From Candidatus Gracilibacteria bacterium CG17_big_fil_post_rev_8_21_14_2_50_48_13 (GTDB lineage Bacteria > Patescibacteriota > Gracilibacteria > 1-14-2-50-48-13): 64,000 bases of DNA. Position numbers and translations under genes: made by a program. Location: positions 1 to 64,000 of the forward strand of contig PFFG01000009.1 in assembly GCA_002783265.1 (NCBI GenBank), read 5' to 3'. The notes beneath the pieces were generated by a model. The model did no database searches. It had not been told where the DNA came from and saw only the letters and a program-made list of their open reading frames with translations. Position 1 is the first letter of the stretch, and every line of letters starts with the position of its first letter. Shown here one piece after another: positions 17,235-24,549 of this stretch.

Positions 17235-18731
17235 TTAACGAATACGGTTACGAATGAAGGTGCGCAGCTGTACGAGTTCCGGGTACTGCCAGAAGAAATT
17301 GATCTTTTGATCGACGACACTCGTGCCCATGGGCTCTGGCCGCAGCACAAAGAAGGTGAAGGTTTCCGCAATATCTTCCGCGGGAGTTGTCGCTGCGTAG
17401 GGTGTCACAAATTGATCCGCATACATATCATAGAAAGGCGTTACTTCCTCCTCTGATGGCGCAGCGACGTTTGATGCCCCTTTTGTTGGGTGATCCTTTG
17501 CAATGGTCGTCCAGAATTTTTGGTAAAACTTCCAGATATAGGCCTCGGGCAAAGCACATCCCTCGCCCGTATCGTAGGTTGCACAGGTTGGTGCATCGTA
17601 ACGGAGCTGACCAATGCGCAGCGTAAACACATGGGCAAATTCGTGCAGGAGTGTTTCCGTCAGGGCCGCCGTTTGTACATTGCCACTTGCATCCACGCCA
17701 TCGGTCTCATCCACAGAAAGAACCCATTTTGTTGGCATGAGGTCCGACAAAGACACGGAGGCAAGAAGGTTATCGGGACCATCTGTGAAGACGTGATAGG
17801 CCACAATATCTTTTCGCTGATCGAGAGGAATGAGATTGGCAAATAGTTGCCACATCGCTTCGTGGGCTGCTGCCGCCGTTGGTGATAAGCGATCATCTTC
17901 TACCGTATACTCCGCAAGGATACCATCCGCTTTTGCATGCTCCGCAAAGGAAGTTCCAGACTCCACCTGAGCCAGCAGTTCATCCGTTGCCTGCTGATTT
18001 TCATCACACTGCCCGTCAATACTACAGTCGAGCACACAGGTTCCTGCCTCTTCATCGTAGTATTCTCCAACCTGACAATCGTCTGCGGTAATGTCGACGG
18101 CCGTAAAAAAGTCGTCGTACATGGTCGCCGAGCTGAAGGCAGGAGCCTCTGCATCATACACTACAAGACTACGTGCCATGATCTGGGCAAAAAGCTGACG
18201 CGCTACCAAATCTGGCCCCGTTTCCTTCCCCTCAATAACGCGCAGGCTACGCGCCTTTTGCAGATACGGAACATACCATTCAGTCTCCCCCGTTCCTGCA
18301 GCAGTTTCCCACCCGAACAATCGATCCATGACCGCCAGAATCTCCGCAGTATTCAACGCACGCGTAGGACCATAGACGAGGCCCGCGCCTCCATCTCCCT
18401 TCACGAGGCCAAGGTCTTTTGCCGTGCAGACATAGGGTGCATACCATGCATTAGGTGCAACATCATCAAAACAATCCGTTGGTGCATGGGTGATATCTTC
18501 CCCCATGGCCACCACAATGAGTTTAGCAAGCTCCGCACGATTGAGCGTTCGCGCAGGAGCAAAAGTCCCATCCGGGTTTCCATCCACCAAGCCCACTTCA
18601 TAAAGAAAATTAATGCCATCTTTATAGGGATGGACATCCGGCACATCAGGAAAATAGGAGGCACCCGCCGACGGAACGGCGATACTCAAGGTGAGCATCG
18701 CGAGAAGGGCGAGGCGAGAAAACAATTTCAT
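17235..18731 (-). CDS. Exported SLH-domain zinc metallopeptidase
   Basis: Signal peptide at residues 1-24 (SIAVPSAGAS). SLH repeats follow from about 26 to 185 (GLVDGNPDGTFAPARTLNRAELAKLI, a second around WYAPYVCTAKDLGLVKGD, a weaker third). A four-cysteine segment lies near 215-245 (DDCQVGEYYDEEAGTCVLDC...QCDEN). The catalytic domain has LLHEFAHVFTLR near residue 360, an HExxH zinc site, and a downstream glutamate in EDIAETF near 452, compatible with a gluzincin. It is probably held on the cell surface by its SLH repeats. Substrate and exact peptidase family are unknown. Confidence 0.8.
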   Translation of the reverse strand: MKLFSRLALLAMLTLSIAVPSAGASYFPDVPDVHPYKDGINFLYEVGLVDGNPDGTFAPARTLNRAELAKLIVVAMGEDITHAPTDCFDDVAPNAWYAPYVCTAKDLGLVKGDGGAGLVYGPTRALNTAEILAVMDRLFGWETAAGTGETEWYVPYLQKARSLRVIEGKETGPDLVARQLFAQIMARSLVVYDAEAPAFSSATMYDDFFTAVDITADDCQVGEYYDEEAGTCVLDCSIDGQCDENQQATDELLAQVESGTSFAEHAKADGILAEYTVEDDRLSPTAAAAHEAMWQLFANLIPLDQRKDIVAYHVFTDGPDNLLASVSLSDLMPTKWVLSVDETDGVDASGNVQTAALTETLLHEFAHVFTLRIGQLRYDAPTCATYDTGEGCALPEAYIWKFYQKFWTTIAKDHPTKGASNVAAPSEEEVTPFYDMYADQFVTPYAATTPAEDIAETFTFFVLRPEPMGTSVVDQKINFFWQYPELVQLRTFIRNRIR

Positions 18732-18803
18732 GGGGGTGGGGCAAAAATCTATGGCTGCATACTACGTTGGGCGCCGTTTTTCGCCAAGACATTCCCGAAA
18801 ATT

Positions 18804-19439
18804 TCACCAAAGACCGAAGGCGGCAAATATACCAGGTAGGCCGACAATCCAGAATAAAATCCCGACGCCATAGAGTGGAATACGGTTTTCAAAATCCTCA
18901 TCGTTCAGTGTCACTTCCTTACGGAGAAGACGTAGAAAAAACCTCGTCTCACTTGCGAGGTCAATAATAATAGCGGTCAGGATAGCCCACATGGACGGGC
19001 TGAGAAGTTGTATGTGCTCCGCTTGCAACACAGCGTAGAGCAAATAGCCTGCGCTTCCCCCGACAACGACCAGCGAGAACAGGAGAACAAAAAGCATGCC
19101 CTCTCGAAGAGCACGTAGTACGTGAAGACAAAAAAAGGCCGAGAGAACCATGGAAAAGGTGGCCAGCTCAAAGAGCAGCACTTGGGCAAAAAAACTCCAG
19201 ATATCTCCACTCCCTAGAAGCCCCAGTGCAACTGCTCCTATAGTCACTGCCTTGATCATCAGCGTCCAGACACTCATGGGCAAGGTTCCCTTAAAATACC
19301 AAAACAGGACCATTGGAAGCCACCCCGTCATGGCAATACCTGCTATTAATTCAGGACGTTTGATGCCAATGGCAAGAAACCCGAGAAAGGGCAAGAGGAA
19401 GAAGTAGGCCGTATGGAGAAGAGGAACAAATCGCATCAT
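18804..19439 (-). CDS. Multi-pass membrane protein of unknown function
   Basis: From the ATG at 19439 the product is 211 residues with about six hydrophobic helices. A charged cytosolic loop (FLRLLRKEVTLNDEDFENRIPLYG) precedes the last helix. The open frame reaches back to 19502 but those codons (MQRTIYSRFCTMQRK...) would intrude on the divergent SLH nuclease promoter region, so I chose the start at the MMRFVPLL context. No transporter signature is visible. The 85-base gap to the divergent gene presumably holds both promoters. Confidence 0.6.
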   Translation of the reverse strand: MMRFVPLLHTAYFFLLPFLGFLAIGIKRPELIAGIAMTGWLPMVLFWYFKGTLPMSVWTLMIKAVTIGAVALGLLGSGDIWSFFAQVLLFELATFSMVLSAFFCLHVLRALREGMLFVLLFSLVVVGGSAGYLLYAVLQAEHIQLLSPSMWAILTAIIIDLASETRFFLRLLRKEVTLNDEDFENRIPLYGVGILFWIVGLPGIFAAFGLW

Positions 19440-19523
19440 AGTGATGAAAACTACTATTTTTCTCTGCATTGTACAAAATCTACTGTAAATTGTTCTTTGC
19501 AAACAACAACCTCATTCTTTGCT

Positions 19524-20747
19524 ATGATGATGAAAATGAAACACCTCCTTTGTCTTCTGTTCCTGCCTTGTTTTGTGGGAAATGCTTTTGCCGCCTTCCC
19601 CGATGTGGCGGACCGGAGCCTGAGTAAAACCGCCATCGAGTATCTTGAAGCACAAAACCTGGTGCAGGGTTATGCAGATGGAACCTTTCGGCCGGATAAC
19701 CATATCAATCGCGCGGAGTTCCTCAAAATTGTGCTTGGGGCGCGCTTCGGTCCTGATCTCAGCACGAACAAGACCCCTGCCCTGCCCGATGTTGCCAAGG
19801 ATCAGTGGTTTGCCCCCTACGTGTTTAAAGCCCTAGAGGAACACATTGTCAGCGGCTATCCTGATGGTTTTTTCCGCCCAGAGCGGTCTATCAACCTTGC
19901 GGAGGCGCTGAAAATTGTAGAGCTCGCCTTCAATATTCCGCTTCCACAGTATTTTCGGGCACCCGATCACTGGTACGACCCCTATTTTGATGCGGCAGGT
20001 AGCGCACTGCTTCTCGCACGTGTCGCGAGCAACGATCCCGCCTACACGATAACGCGAGGTGACACTGCGACGATTGTGCATGCAGCCCTAGATCCCAGCA
20101 TCCCGCCTGTTTCTTTGAGTGAAATCCTGGACGTCGTTGATGGGGACACGGTCAAAATTCTGTACAACGGTACTGAAGAAACGGTTAGGCTCATTGGCAT
20201 AGATACACCTGAAACCGTGCACCCTACGAAACCCGCCCAGTGTTTTGGGGCAGAGGCGTCGGCGCGTACCAAAGAGCTTCTCACAGGCAAACGTGTGGCG
20301 GTAGAGCTGGACAGTTCCCAGGGCGAGCGCGACAAATACGGCAGACTGCTTGCCTACCTCTTTCTGACCAACGGCACGAATGTGGCCGAGGAGCTAATTT
20401 TAGAGGGATACGGAAAGGAGTATACCTATGACCAACCCTACAACTATATGATGGAATTTCGGCAGGCAGAAGAACGCGCACGCACGTCGGGCACGGGGCT
20501 TTGGGCAGCGGCGACCTGCGGAGGAAACACCGAAAGCTCAGCCATAACCGCAAGCAGCCAGAGCGACTCCATGGGCACATGCACCATCAAAGGCAATATC
20601 ACCGCGGAGGGTGAAAAAATTTATCACACGGCGGTTTGCTCCTCCTACGCAAAAACCGTTATCACGGAAACAAAGGGTGAGCAGTGGTTCTGCAGTGAAG
20701 CAGAGGCCGTGGCGGCGGGGTGGCGGAAGGCGATGAATTGTTTGTAG
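19524..20747 (+). CDS. Exported SLH-anchored thermonuclease with C-terminal sunset-type domain
   Basis: Starting at the ATG triplet at 19524, the protein has a signal peptide (KMKHLLCLLFLPCFVGNAFA) and then two clear SLH repeats (LVQGYADGTFRPDNHINRAEFLKI and IVSGYPDGFFRPERSINLAEALKI) plus a weak third. A staphylococcal-nuclease-like domain follows, from about residue 196 to 330 (ILDVVDGDTVKI, VRLIGIDTPE, ERDKYGRLLAYLF), with the usual catalytic arginines and acidic residues. The end (CTIKGNIT...KIYHTAVCSSY...WFCSEAEAVAAGWRKA) matches the small cysteine-containing sunset/excalibur-like module often appended to bacterial nucleases. Likely role: surface-bound degradation of extracellular nucleic acid. 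Confidence 0.85.
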   Translation: MMMKMKHLLCLLFLPCFVGNAFAAFPDVADRSLSKTAIEYLEAQNLVQGYADGTFRPDNHINRAEFLKIVLGARFGPDLSTNKTPALPDVAKDQWFAPYVFKALEEHIVSGYPDGFFRPERSINLAEALKIVELAFNIPLPQYFRAPDHWYDPYFDAAGSALLLARVASNDPAYTITRGDTATIVHAALDPSIPPVSLSEILDVVDGDTVKILYNGTEETVRLIGIDTPETVHPTKPAQCFGAEASARTKELLTGKRVAVELDSSQGERDKYGRLLAYLFLTNGTNVAEELILEGYGKEYTYDQPYNYMMEFRQAEERARTSGTGLWAAATCGGNTESSAITASSQSDSMGTCTIKGNITAEGEKIYHTAVCSSYAKTVITETKGEQWFCSEAEAVAAGWRKAMNCL

Positions 20748-20800
20748 TGTTTTCTCCTTCGAACAACATCATCGCAAAAAAGTATTGGTCTTGGTGTAGT

Positions 20801-20829
20801 AAGTAGCCTATGCTCATGGGCTACTTTTA
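20801..20829 (+). terminator. Rho-independent terminator after the SLH nuclease
   Basis: AAGTAGCC (20801-20808) pairs with GGCTACTT (20819-20826) around a 10-base loop, followed by TTAT. It also separates the nuclease from the toxin-antitoxin promoter. Confidence 0.6.
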
Positions 20830-20851
20830 TACTGTATTTCCAAAAGTTATG

Positions 20852-20881
20852 TATAATATAAATGATTCTACACTTATAGAA
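20852..20881 (+). promoter_or_regulatory. Toxin-antitoxin promoter -10 and operator-like repeat
   Basis: A perfect TATAAT (20852-20857) lies 30 bases before the antitoxin ATG. Between them TTCTA, CACTTA, TAGAA (20866-20881) forms a 5-bp dyad, placed where autoregulating RHH antitoxins bind. The -35 is not clear. Confidence 0.5.
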
Positions 20882-20887
20882 ACATTT

Positions 20888-21112
20888 ATGAACCATACAA
20901 TTACGACCACTCTTTCCCTCGATCTCTACAATTTTCTCGTCAAAGAGACCAAGCGCCTCAAGACCACGAAGAAGGCAATATTGGAGACTGCGCTGCGCGA
21001 GTACAAAAAGCAGCAGCTCCGCGAAGCCGTGCATGAGGGGCTCAAAGATCGGCAAGAGGAATACCGACAAATAGCTGCGGAGTTTCGCAATGTTTACACG
21101 CTGCCTGAATAG
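20888..21112 (+). CDS. Ribbon-helix-helix antitoxin
   Basis: A 74-residue protein from the ATG at 20888 (MNHTITTTLSLDLYNFL), 30 bases after a perfect -10; an upstream in-frame ATG at 20810 would lie within the terminator and is rejected. The first 45 residues fit an RHH fold: a short beta strand (TITTTLS) and two helices (LYNFLVKETKRLKTTKKAILETALREYKKQQ). The charged C-terminus would wrap the toxin. It is followed 2 bases later by a MazF-like gene, so it is the antitoxin and probable autorepressor of a type II module. Confidence 0.78.
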   Translation: MNHTITTTLSLDLYNFLVKETKRLKTTKKAILETALREYKKQQLREAVHEGLKDRQEEYRQIAAEFRNVYTLPE

Positions 21113-21114
21113 CC

Positions 21115-21462
21115 ATGAAAAAGTACGATATCTATGTAGGAGATTTCAACCCGAGAAAGGGCTCTACCCAATCTGGCGTCCGACCATGTGTGATTATTCA
21201 AAGCAACCTTTTCAATGGTACTTCCCCAACAATATTAGTCATACCTCTCACATCTGTCGTTCAAAAGGTGTTCCCAAGCGAATTCACTATAACTCCAAGT
21301 GAGAGAAATGGGCTAAAGGAACATTCTCGGTTTCTTGGCAGTCAGATTATCACCCTTGATGTGCAATATCTCAGCAAGAAACTGGGGCGCTTGGAGGAAA
21401 AGTATCAGCTCCAGGTGCGCGAAGCACTTGGAGTTGCATTGGATATTGAGGATGATTTTTAA
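21115..21462 (+). CDS. MazF/PemK-family toxin (endoribonuclease)
   Basis: The 115-residue product has the full MazF pattern: YDIYVGDFNPRKGSTQSGVRPCVIIQSN at the N-terminus, LVIPLTS in the centre, and ITLDVQYLSKKLGRL near the C-terminus. MazF-type toxins cleave RNA and are neutralised by the partner antitoxin, here the RHH protein encoded immediately upstream. The RGD/GSEQ-type basic and polar residues at the catalytic face are present in modified form (NPRKGSTQ). It is a complete gene. The tmRNA, which rescues ribosomes stalled on cut messages, is the next gene on the opposite strand. Confidence 0.82.
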   Translation: MKKYDIYVGDFNPRKGSTQSGVRPCVIIQSNLFNGTSPTILVIPLTSVVQKVFPSEFTITPSERNGLKEHSRFLGSQIITLDVQYLSKKLGRLEEKYQLQVREALGVALDIEDDF

Positions 21463-21546
21463 CGACGTAGCACACAAGCTATATTGTCACTTCATGGACA
21501 CCACAAAAAAGTACAAATGGTTTGTACCAGTACTGTGTAAGCTTTC

Positions 21547-21566
21547 CTTCTTCGCTAACGCGAAGA
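21547..21566. other. Hairpin just 3' of tmRNA
   Basis: TTCTTCGC, TAAC, GCGAAGAA: an 8-bp perfect stem between mazF and the tmRNA 3' end, read downstream of tmRNA on the minus strand. No T-run follows, so it is more likely a processing or weak termination structure than a strong terminator. Confidence 0.45.
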
Positions 21567-21567
21567 A

Positions 21568-21991
21568 TGGTGGAGATGCCGGGAGTCGAACCCGGGTATA
21601 TCAATGAAAACCAAGCGCTTCTACAACCTTAGTACCCTTTGTTTCAGACACCGCGCGATAGAAAAGGCACAAAAGCCGCGTGATGACATAGGAGAAAAGT
21701 TTTAGTCGGAAGGAGCCCCCATCTCTCCTTCTTCCCTATCCTCTAGATTACGCCCCTACCACTCAGAGGAGTCGGCAGCAGAAACGTTGTCCGAAAATTG
21801 CGGACAAAACGCGGGAAACCCGATTACGCAGCAAATGCAGGAGCAAATGCAGAAGCAATCATTGAGTTAGCGCGAGCAAAAGTATTTTTTGCAAGTATGT
21901 TTGCCGTGGATTACTTAGAGGAGCAACACGACCAGCTCCTGGTTGCCACGAATGATTTTAGAGCATTGATAGCGAGGCCAAATACATCCCC
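21568..21991 (-). ncRNA. ssrA: tmRNA (ssrA)
   Basis: The 3' end on the minus strand reads CCGGGTTCGACTCCCGG and then CATCTCCACCA (to 21568), a T arm plus acceptor with an encoded CCA. The 5' end (21991) is GGGGATG, which pairs with CATCTCC to close a 7-bp acceptor stem. Within the RNA at 21871-21824 lies the tag reading frame GCT AAC ... GCG TAA, giving ANSMIASAFAPAFAA. It begins with an Ala resume codon and AN, and ends in AA before the stop. Length is 424 nt, longer than the E. coli RNA. tmRNA with SmpB releases stalled ribosomes and tags the nascent peptide for proteolysis. The molecule is in one piece, not permuted. Confidence 0.93.
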
Positions 21992-22011
21992 ATTTGTCAA
22001 AGAACGAGTTC

Positions 22012-22039
22012 CTTATACCATAGCATGAGGAAAAATCAA
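22012..22039 (-). promoter_or_regulatory. Promoter of tmRNA
   Basis: On the minus strand TTGATT (22039-22034), 16 bases, TATAAG (22017-22012), 20 bases before the mature 5' end, which implies a short 5' precursor to be removed. Confidence 0.6.
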
Positions 22040-22096
22040 GTGTTCAGCGTCACTGGTTGTGTATAATGCCAAGCATAACACCTCTCCCCTGGCACC

Positions 22097-22816
22097 ATGG
22101 AGTATTCCCCCGCCGATCCATACCAGCACCTGATTGAAGAGGCCAAAAAACTCTGCAAGTCGGGTAAAAACGCCTGTCCAAACGATGTTATATCCCACGG
22201 GAATCCCCCCTATGTCCGTGCGGTGTACATAGAACTCAATGCAAAAGTACAGCGCCTCATTGAAACAATGGATAAACAACCCACCAGCGCCCTTCTGAGC
22301 GAGGAGTTCCGGCACGCCTACGCAGACTTGCAGAGAATCTCCGGACGGGTGAACAAGATTCTCCATCACATGCATGAGGCTTACTCAGCGTTTTCCATTG
22401 CCTTTGATTTTGGAAAGTCACCCATCTATCGCATTCATACTTCTCTCGCCGCGGCGCAGTGCCTCAGGGAAGAGACCAATTGCCCCACAACTCACAGTCA
22501 TGTTGCTATGGAAACCTGGTTCAAAAATGTCTTCGAGTTACTCGAGGGACTTGGCGACGAGGAAATCCACAGCACTCTTGTGCTTGCCTATTATTATGGT
22601 CCCTTTTCCAAGGAAAGTTTCACAAACGCGCGACTGATCATGGAAACAGAAAACGGGGGAGCATTCCCCTACGAAGCGGAAATTCTCGAGGCTGTTTTGT
22701 ATGCACGACTGGGATTAAAAGAAGTCGCCTACCAAATCTGGAAATCTATCCTGGGACGTTTCCCCCCACGGAGGTACCCTAAAACCACAGCCTATATGCA
22801 GAACTTGCTGCGTTAG
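22097..22816 (+). CDS. Cytosolic helical protein of unknown function (239 aa)
   Basis: No signal peptide or membrane helix. The sequence is helical throughout, with paired helices near the C-terminus (EILEAVLYARLGLKEVAYQIWKSIL) that look like a TPR-type hairpin. A TATAAT (22062-22067) lies 29 bases upstream of the ATG, with no good -35. It ends 3 bases before the convergent ATPase gene. I recognise no family. Its general make-up is like the 273-aa unknown at 13948 but I see no alignable similarity. Confidence 0.62.
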   Translation: MEYSPADPYQHLIEEAKKLCKSGKNACPNDVISHGNPPYVRAVYIELNAKVQRLIETMDKQPTSALLSEEFRHAYADLQRISGRVNKILHHMHEAYSAFSIAFDFGKSPIYRIHTSLAAAQCLREETNCPTTHSHVAMETWFKNVFELLEGLGDEEIHSTLVLAYYYGPFSKESFTNARLIMETENGGAFPYEAEILEAVLYARLGLKEVAYQIWKSILGRFPPRRYPKTTAYMQNLLR

Positions 22817-22819
22817 ATG

Positions 22820-24265
22820 TTAGTCCCCCTGCAGGAGCGTGACTTTACCTCGCTGTACCTGCGCTGTCAGCGGCCCCTTCGGGATTTTCACAACACCACT
22901 TTTTGAAACCCGTATGCGGGTTTCCTTCCCATGTTCATCGCGAATAATGGCTTCCTTCATATGGACATGCGGCACAAGAAAGACGCGTCCCTTCCCGGTT
23001 TGTTCCACGGTAAAAGCAACTTTGGAAGCACTGCTCTTATGAGCTACAGGAGTTGTTTGATGCGTCGTTTGATCCTCGGCCCGCACTCGCTCAGCAACAT
23101 CAATTTGCACACCCAATTCCGACTCAATTTTTTGAATATTCGCGCCGCCCTTCCCGATGAACCCAGGAATATCTTTTTTCTCCACAAGCACCCGCACCCG
23201 ATGCGGTGAAACATATTCCAAAGTGAATCCATTAGGAAGATGGCGAAGCAAACTCTTTTTCAAAACCTGCATACCCATGCGTACAAGCGCTGGAAGCTCC
23301 GCACCGGCCGCAGAGCCCATTTTTTCCAGGGACATGACCACCACCTGATCTCCAAAGGTGTAGATTTCAAAGAGTTCCTTTTCTGAGAGGAAATCGCGCA
23401 CCACAATGACCGGCCGAGCCAAATCACTATCATGCATGCCGAGAGGCACACGCACCGCGTAATCCAAGCCGTACACCGTTGCAACTTCGCCCTTATCCAG
23501 AAACACCACCGTGTCGATGACATGGGCAATGAGCCCCATTTCAATGCGTCCAATACAGCGTTGTATGGCATCTATGGCCTGCTCTGCGTGAATAACCCCT
23601 ACCATACCAATACCTGTCAGACGCAGGTCCTTAAAAAGCAAAAAATCCTCTGGATTGCGAATTTCATCAAAAAATGTGTAGTCCGGTCGTGTTAACAAAA
23701 GAAGATCACGAATTTCCGTCAGCGAGGAATGGCTCAGGGCATACTGCGTGACATCCGTTGGTACGCGCAAATCTCTTGGAACCTCAATGGTTTTAATAAT
23801 ACGCCCTTGCAAATGATAGTGTTCCAAAAGTGCCTCCGCAAAGGTCGTCTTTCCATTCCCCGGACTGCCGGCAATGAGTACCCCCTCTGCTTTCTTCGTA
23901 AGTCGCTCCAGAAGGGGCGCCGACAAGGCATAGGCATCAATAGATTTTGAAGTAATGGGCCGAATAACCGTTACTTCCACATCACCGGAGAGGGGTGGAA
24001 AAGTCATCACCACACGCATATCACCAAGCTGCACTACGCGTGCATAGCGGGATTCCTTCTCAATAAACGCGTGATCATGATGATCCACCGCTGCCGTAAT
24101 ATCCTCACACAGAGTGTAAACCGCATCTGAAGACCAGGATTCCCCCACTTCTTCCAGGTGCCAATTCCCTGGTCCACCCACCTTTCTTTTGGCCACAGCC
24201 CCCGCCTTGATATGCACACTCATCACCCCCTCTTGGAATAAATCGGTTAATATGGAAGGCTGCAT
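22820..24265 (-). CDS. PilT/VirB11-like ATPase with C-terminal KH domain, PIN domain absent
   Basis: A 481-residue protein. Residues 15-30 (MSVHIKAGAVAKRKVG) match the segment that follows the PIN domain in the PIN-ATPase-KH family known mainly from archaea and CPR bacteria. The ATPase has Walker A GSPGNGKT at 133-140, a Walker B-like YTFFDEIRNPEDF, and the GMVGVIHA histidine box. The KH domain lies at about 350-385 (VLVEKKDIPGFIGKGGANIQKIESEL, with the GxxG loop GKGG). The usual N-terminal PIN nuclease is missing: the chain begins only about 14 residues before MSVH. Likely an RNA-binding ATPase rather than a pilus motor. It is divergent from ftsA. Confidence 0.8.
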   Translation of the reverse strand: MQPSILTDLFQEGVMSVHIKAGAVAKRKVGGPGNWHLEEVGESWSSDAVYTLCEDITAAVDHHDHAFIEKESRYARVVQLGDMRVVMTFPPLSGDVEVTVIRPITSKSIDAYALSAPLLERLTKKAEGVLIAGSPGNGKTTFAEALLEHYHLQGRIIKTIEVPRDLRVPTDVTQYALSHSSLTEIRDLLLLTRPDYTFFDEIRNPEDFLLFKDLRLTGIGMVGVIHAEQAIDAIQRCIGRIEMGLIAHVIDTVVFLDKGEVATVYGLDYAVRVPLGMHDSDLARPVIVVRDFLSEKELFEIYTFGDQVVVMSLEKMGSAAGAELPALVRMGMQVLKKSLLRHLPNGFTLEYVSPHRVRVLVEKKDIPGFIGKGGANIQKIESELGVQIDVAERVRAEDQTTHQTTPVAHKSSASKVAFTVEQTGKGRVFLVPHVHMKEAIIRDEHGKETRIRVSKSGVVKIPKGPLTAQVQRGKVTLLQGD

Positions 24266-24336
24266 GGATTGCCAAAATCAGTAAAATATGTACATGTAGT
24301 ATAATCGATTTTTCTTTGCTGAAAAGAGCATTCAAA

Positions 24337-24357
24337 ATGAATACGTATTGTATTCAT
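24337..24357. promoter_or_regulatory. Perfect palindrome between the KH ATPase and ftsA
   Basis: ATGAATAC, GTATT, GTATTCAT: an 8-bp perfect dyad 72 bases upstream of the ATPase start and about 190 upstream of ftsA. This is the dimension of an operator for a dimeric repressor. The rest of the 284-base gap holds the ftsA promoter and no gene that I can see. Confidence 0.45.
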
Positions 24358-24490
24358 AGTACATAGTGACGCCATCGAAAGTTACCCTATAGAACACTTT
24401 TTATATGCAAAAAAACATCATGCGGGACCGCTCCTCCAGTGCAGATAGAAAAATAGTGACCCTTTACCTGTTTTCTTTCTTCGTTTCTCG

Positions 24491-24518
24491 TTGCCAGAAC
24501 GACTCTCCCCCTTATACT
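24491..24518 (+). promoter_or_regulatory. ftsA promoter
   Basis: TTGCCA (24491-24496), 16 bases, TATACT (24513-24518); the ATG follows after 31 bases. Confidence 0.6.
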
Positions 24519-24549
24519 GAAGCATGTCATTTATTATCCGTTACGCGTC

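Noticed and set aside
21568-21600. tRNA-like T arm and CCA end
   Set aside because: Not a separate tRNA: it pairs with GGGGATG at 21991 and belongs to tmRNA.
21798-22028. 76-codon plus-strand frame
   Set aside because: It lies across the tmRNA 5' half and promoter; its apparent Ala-rich part is the antisense of the tag.
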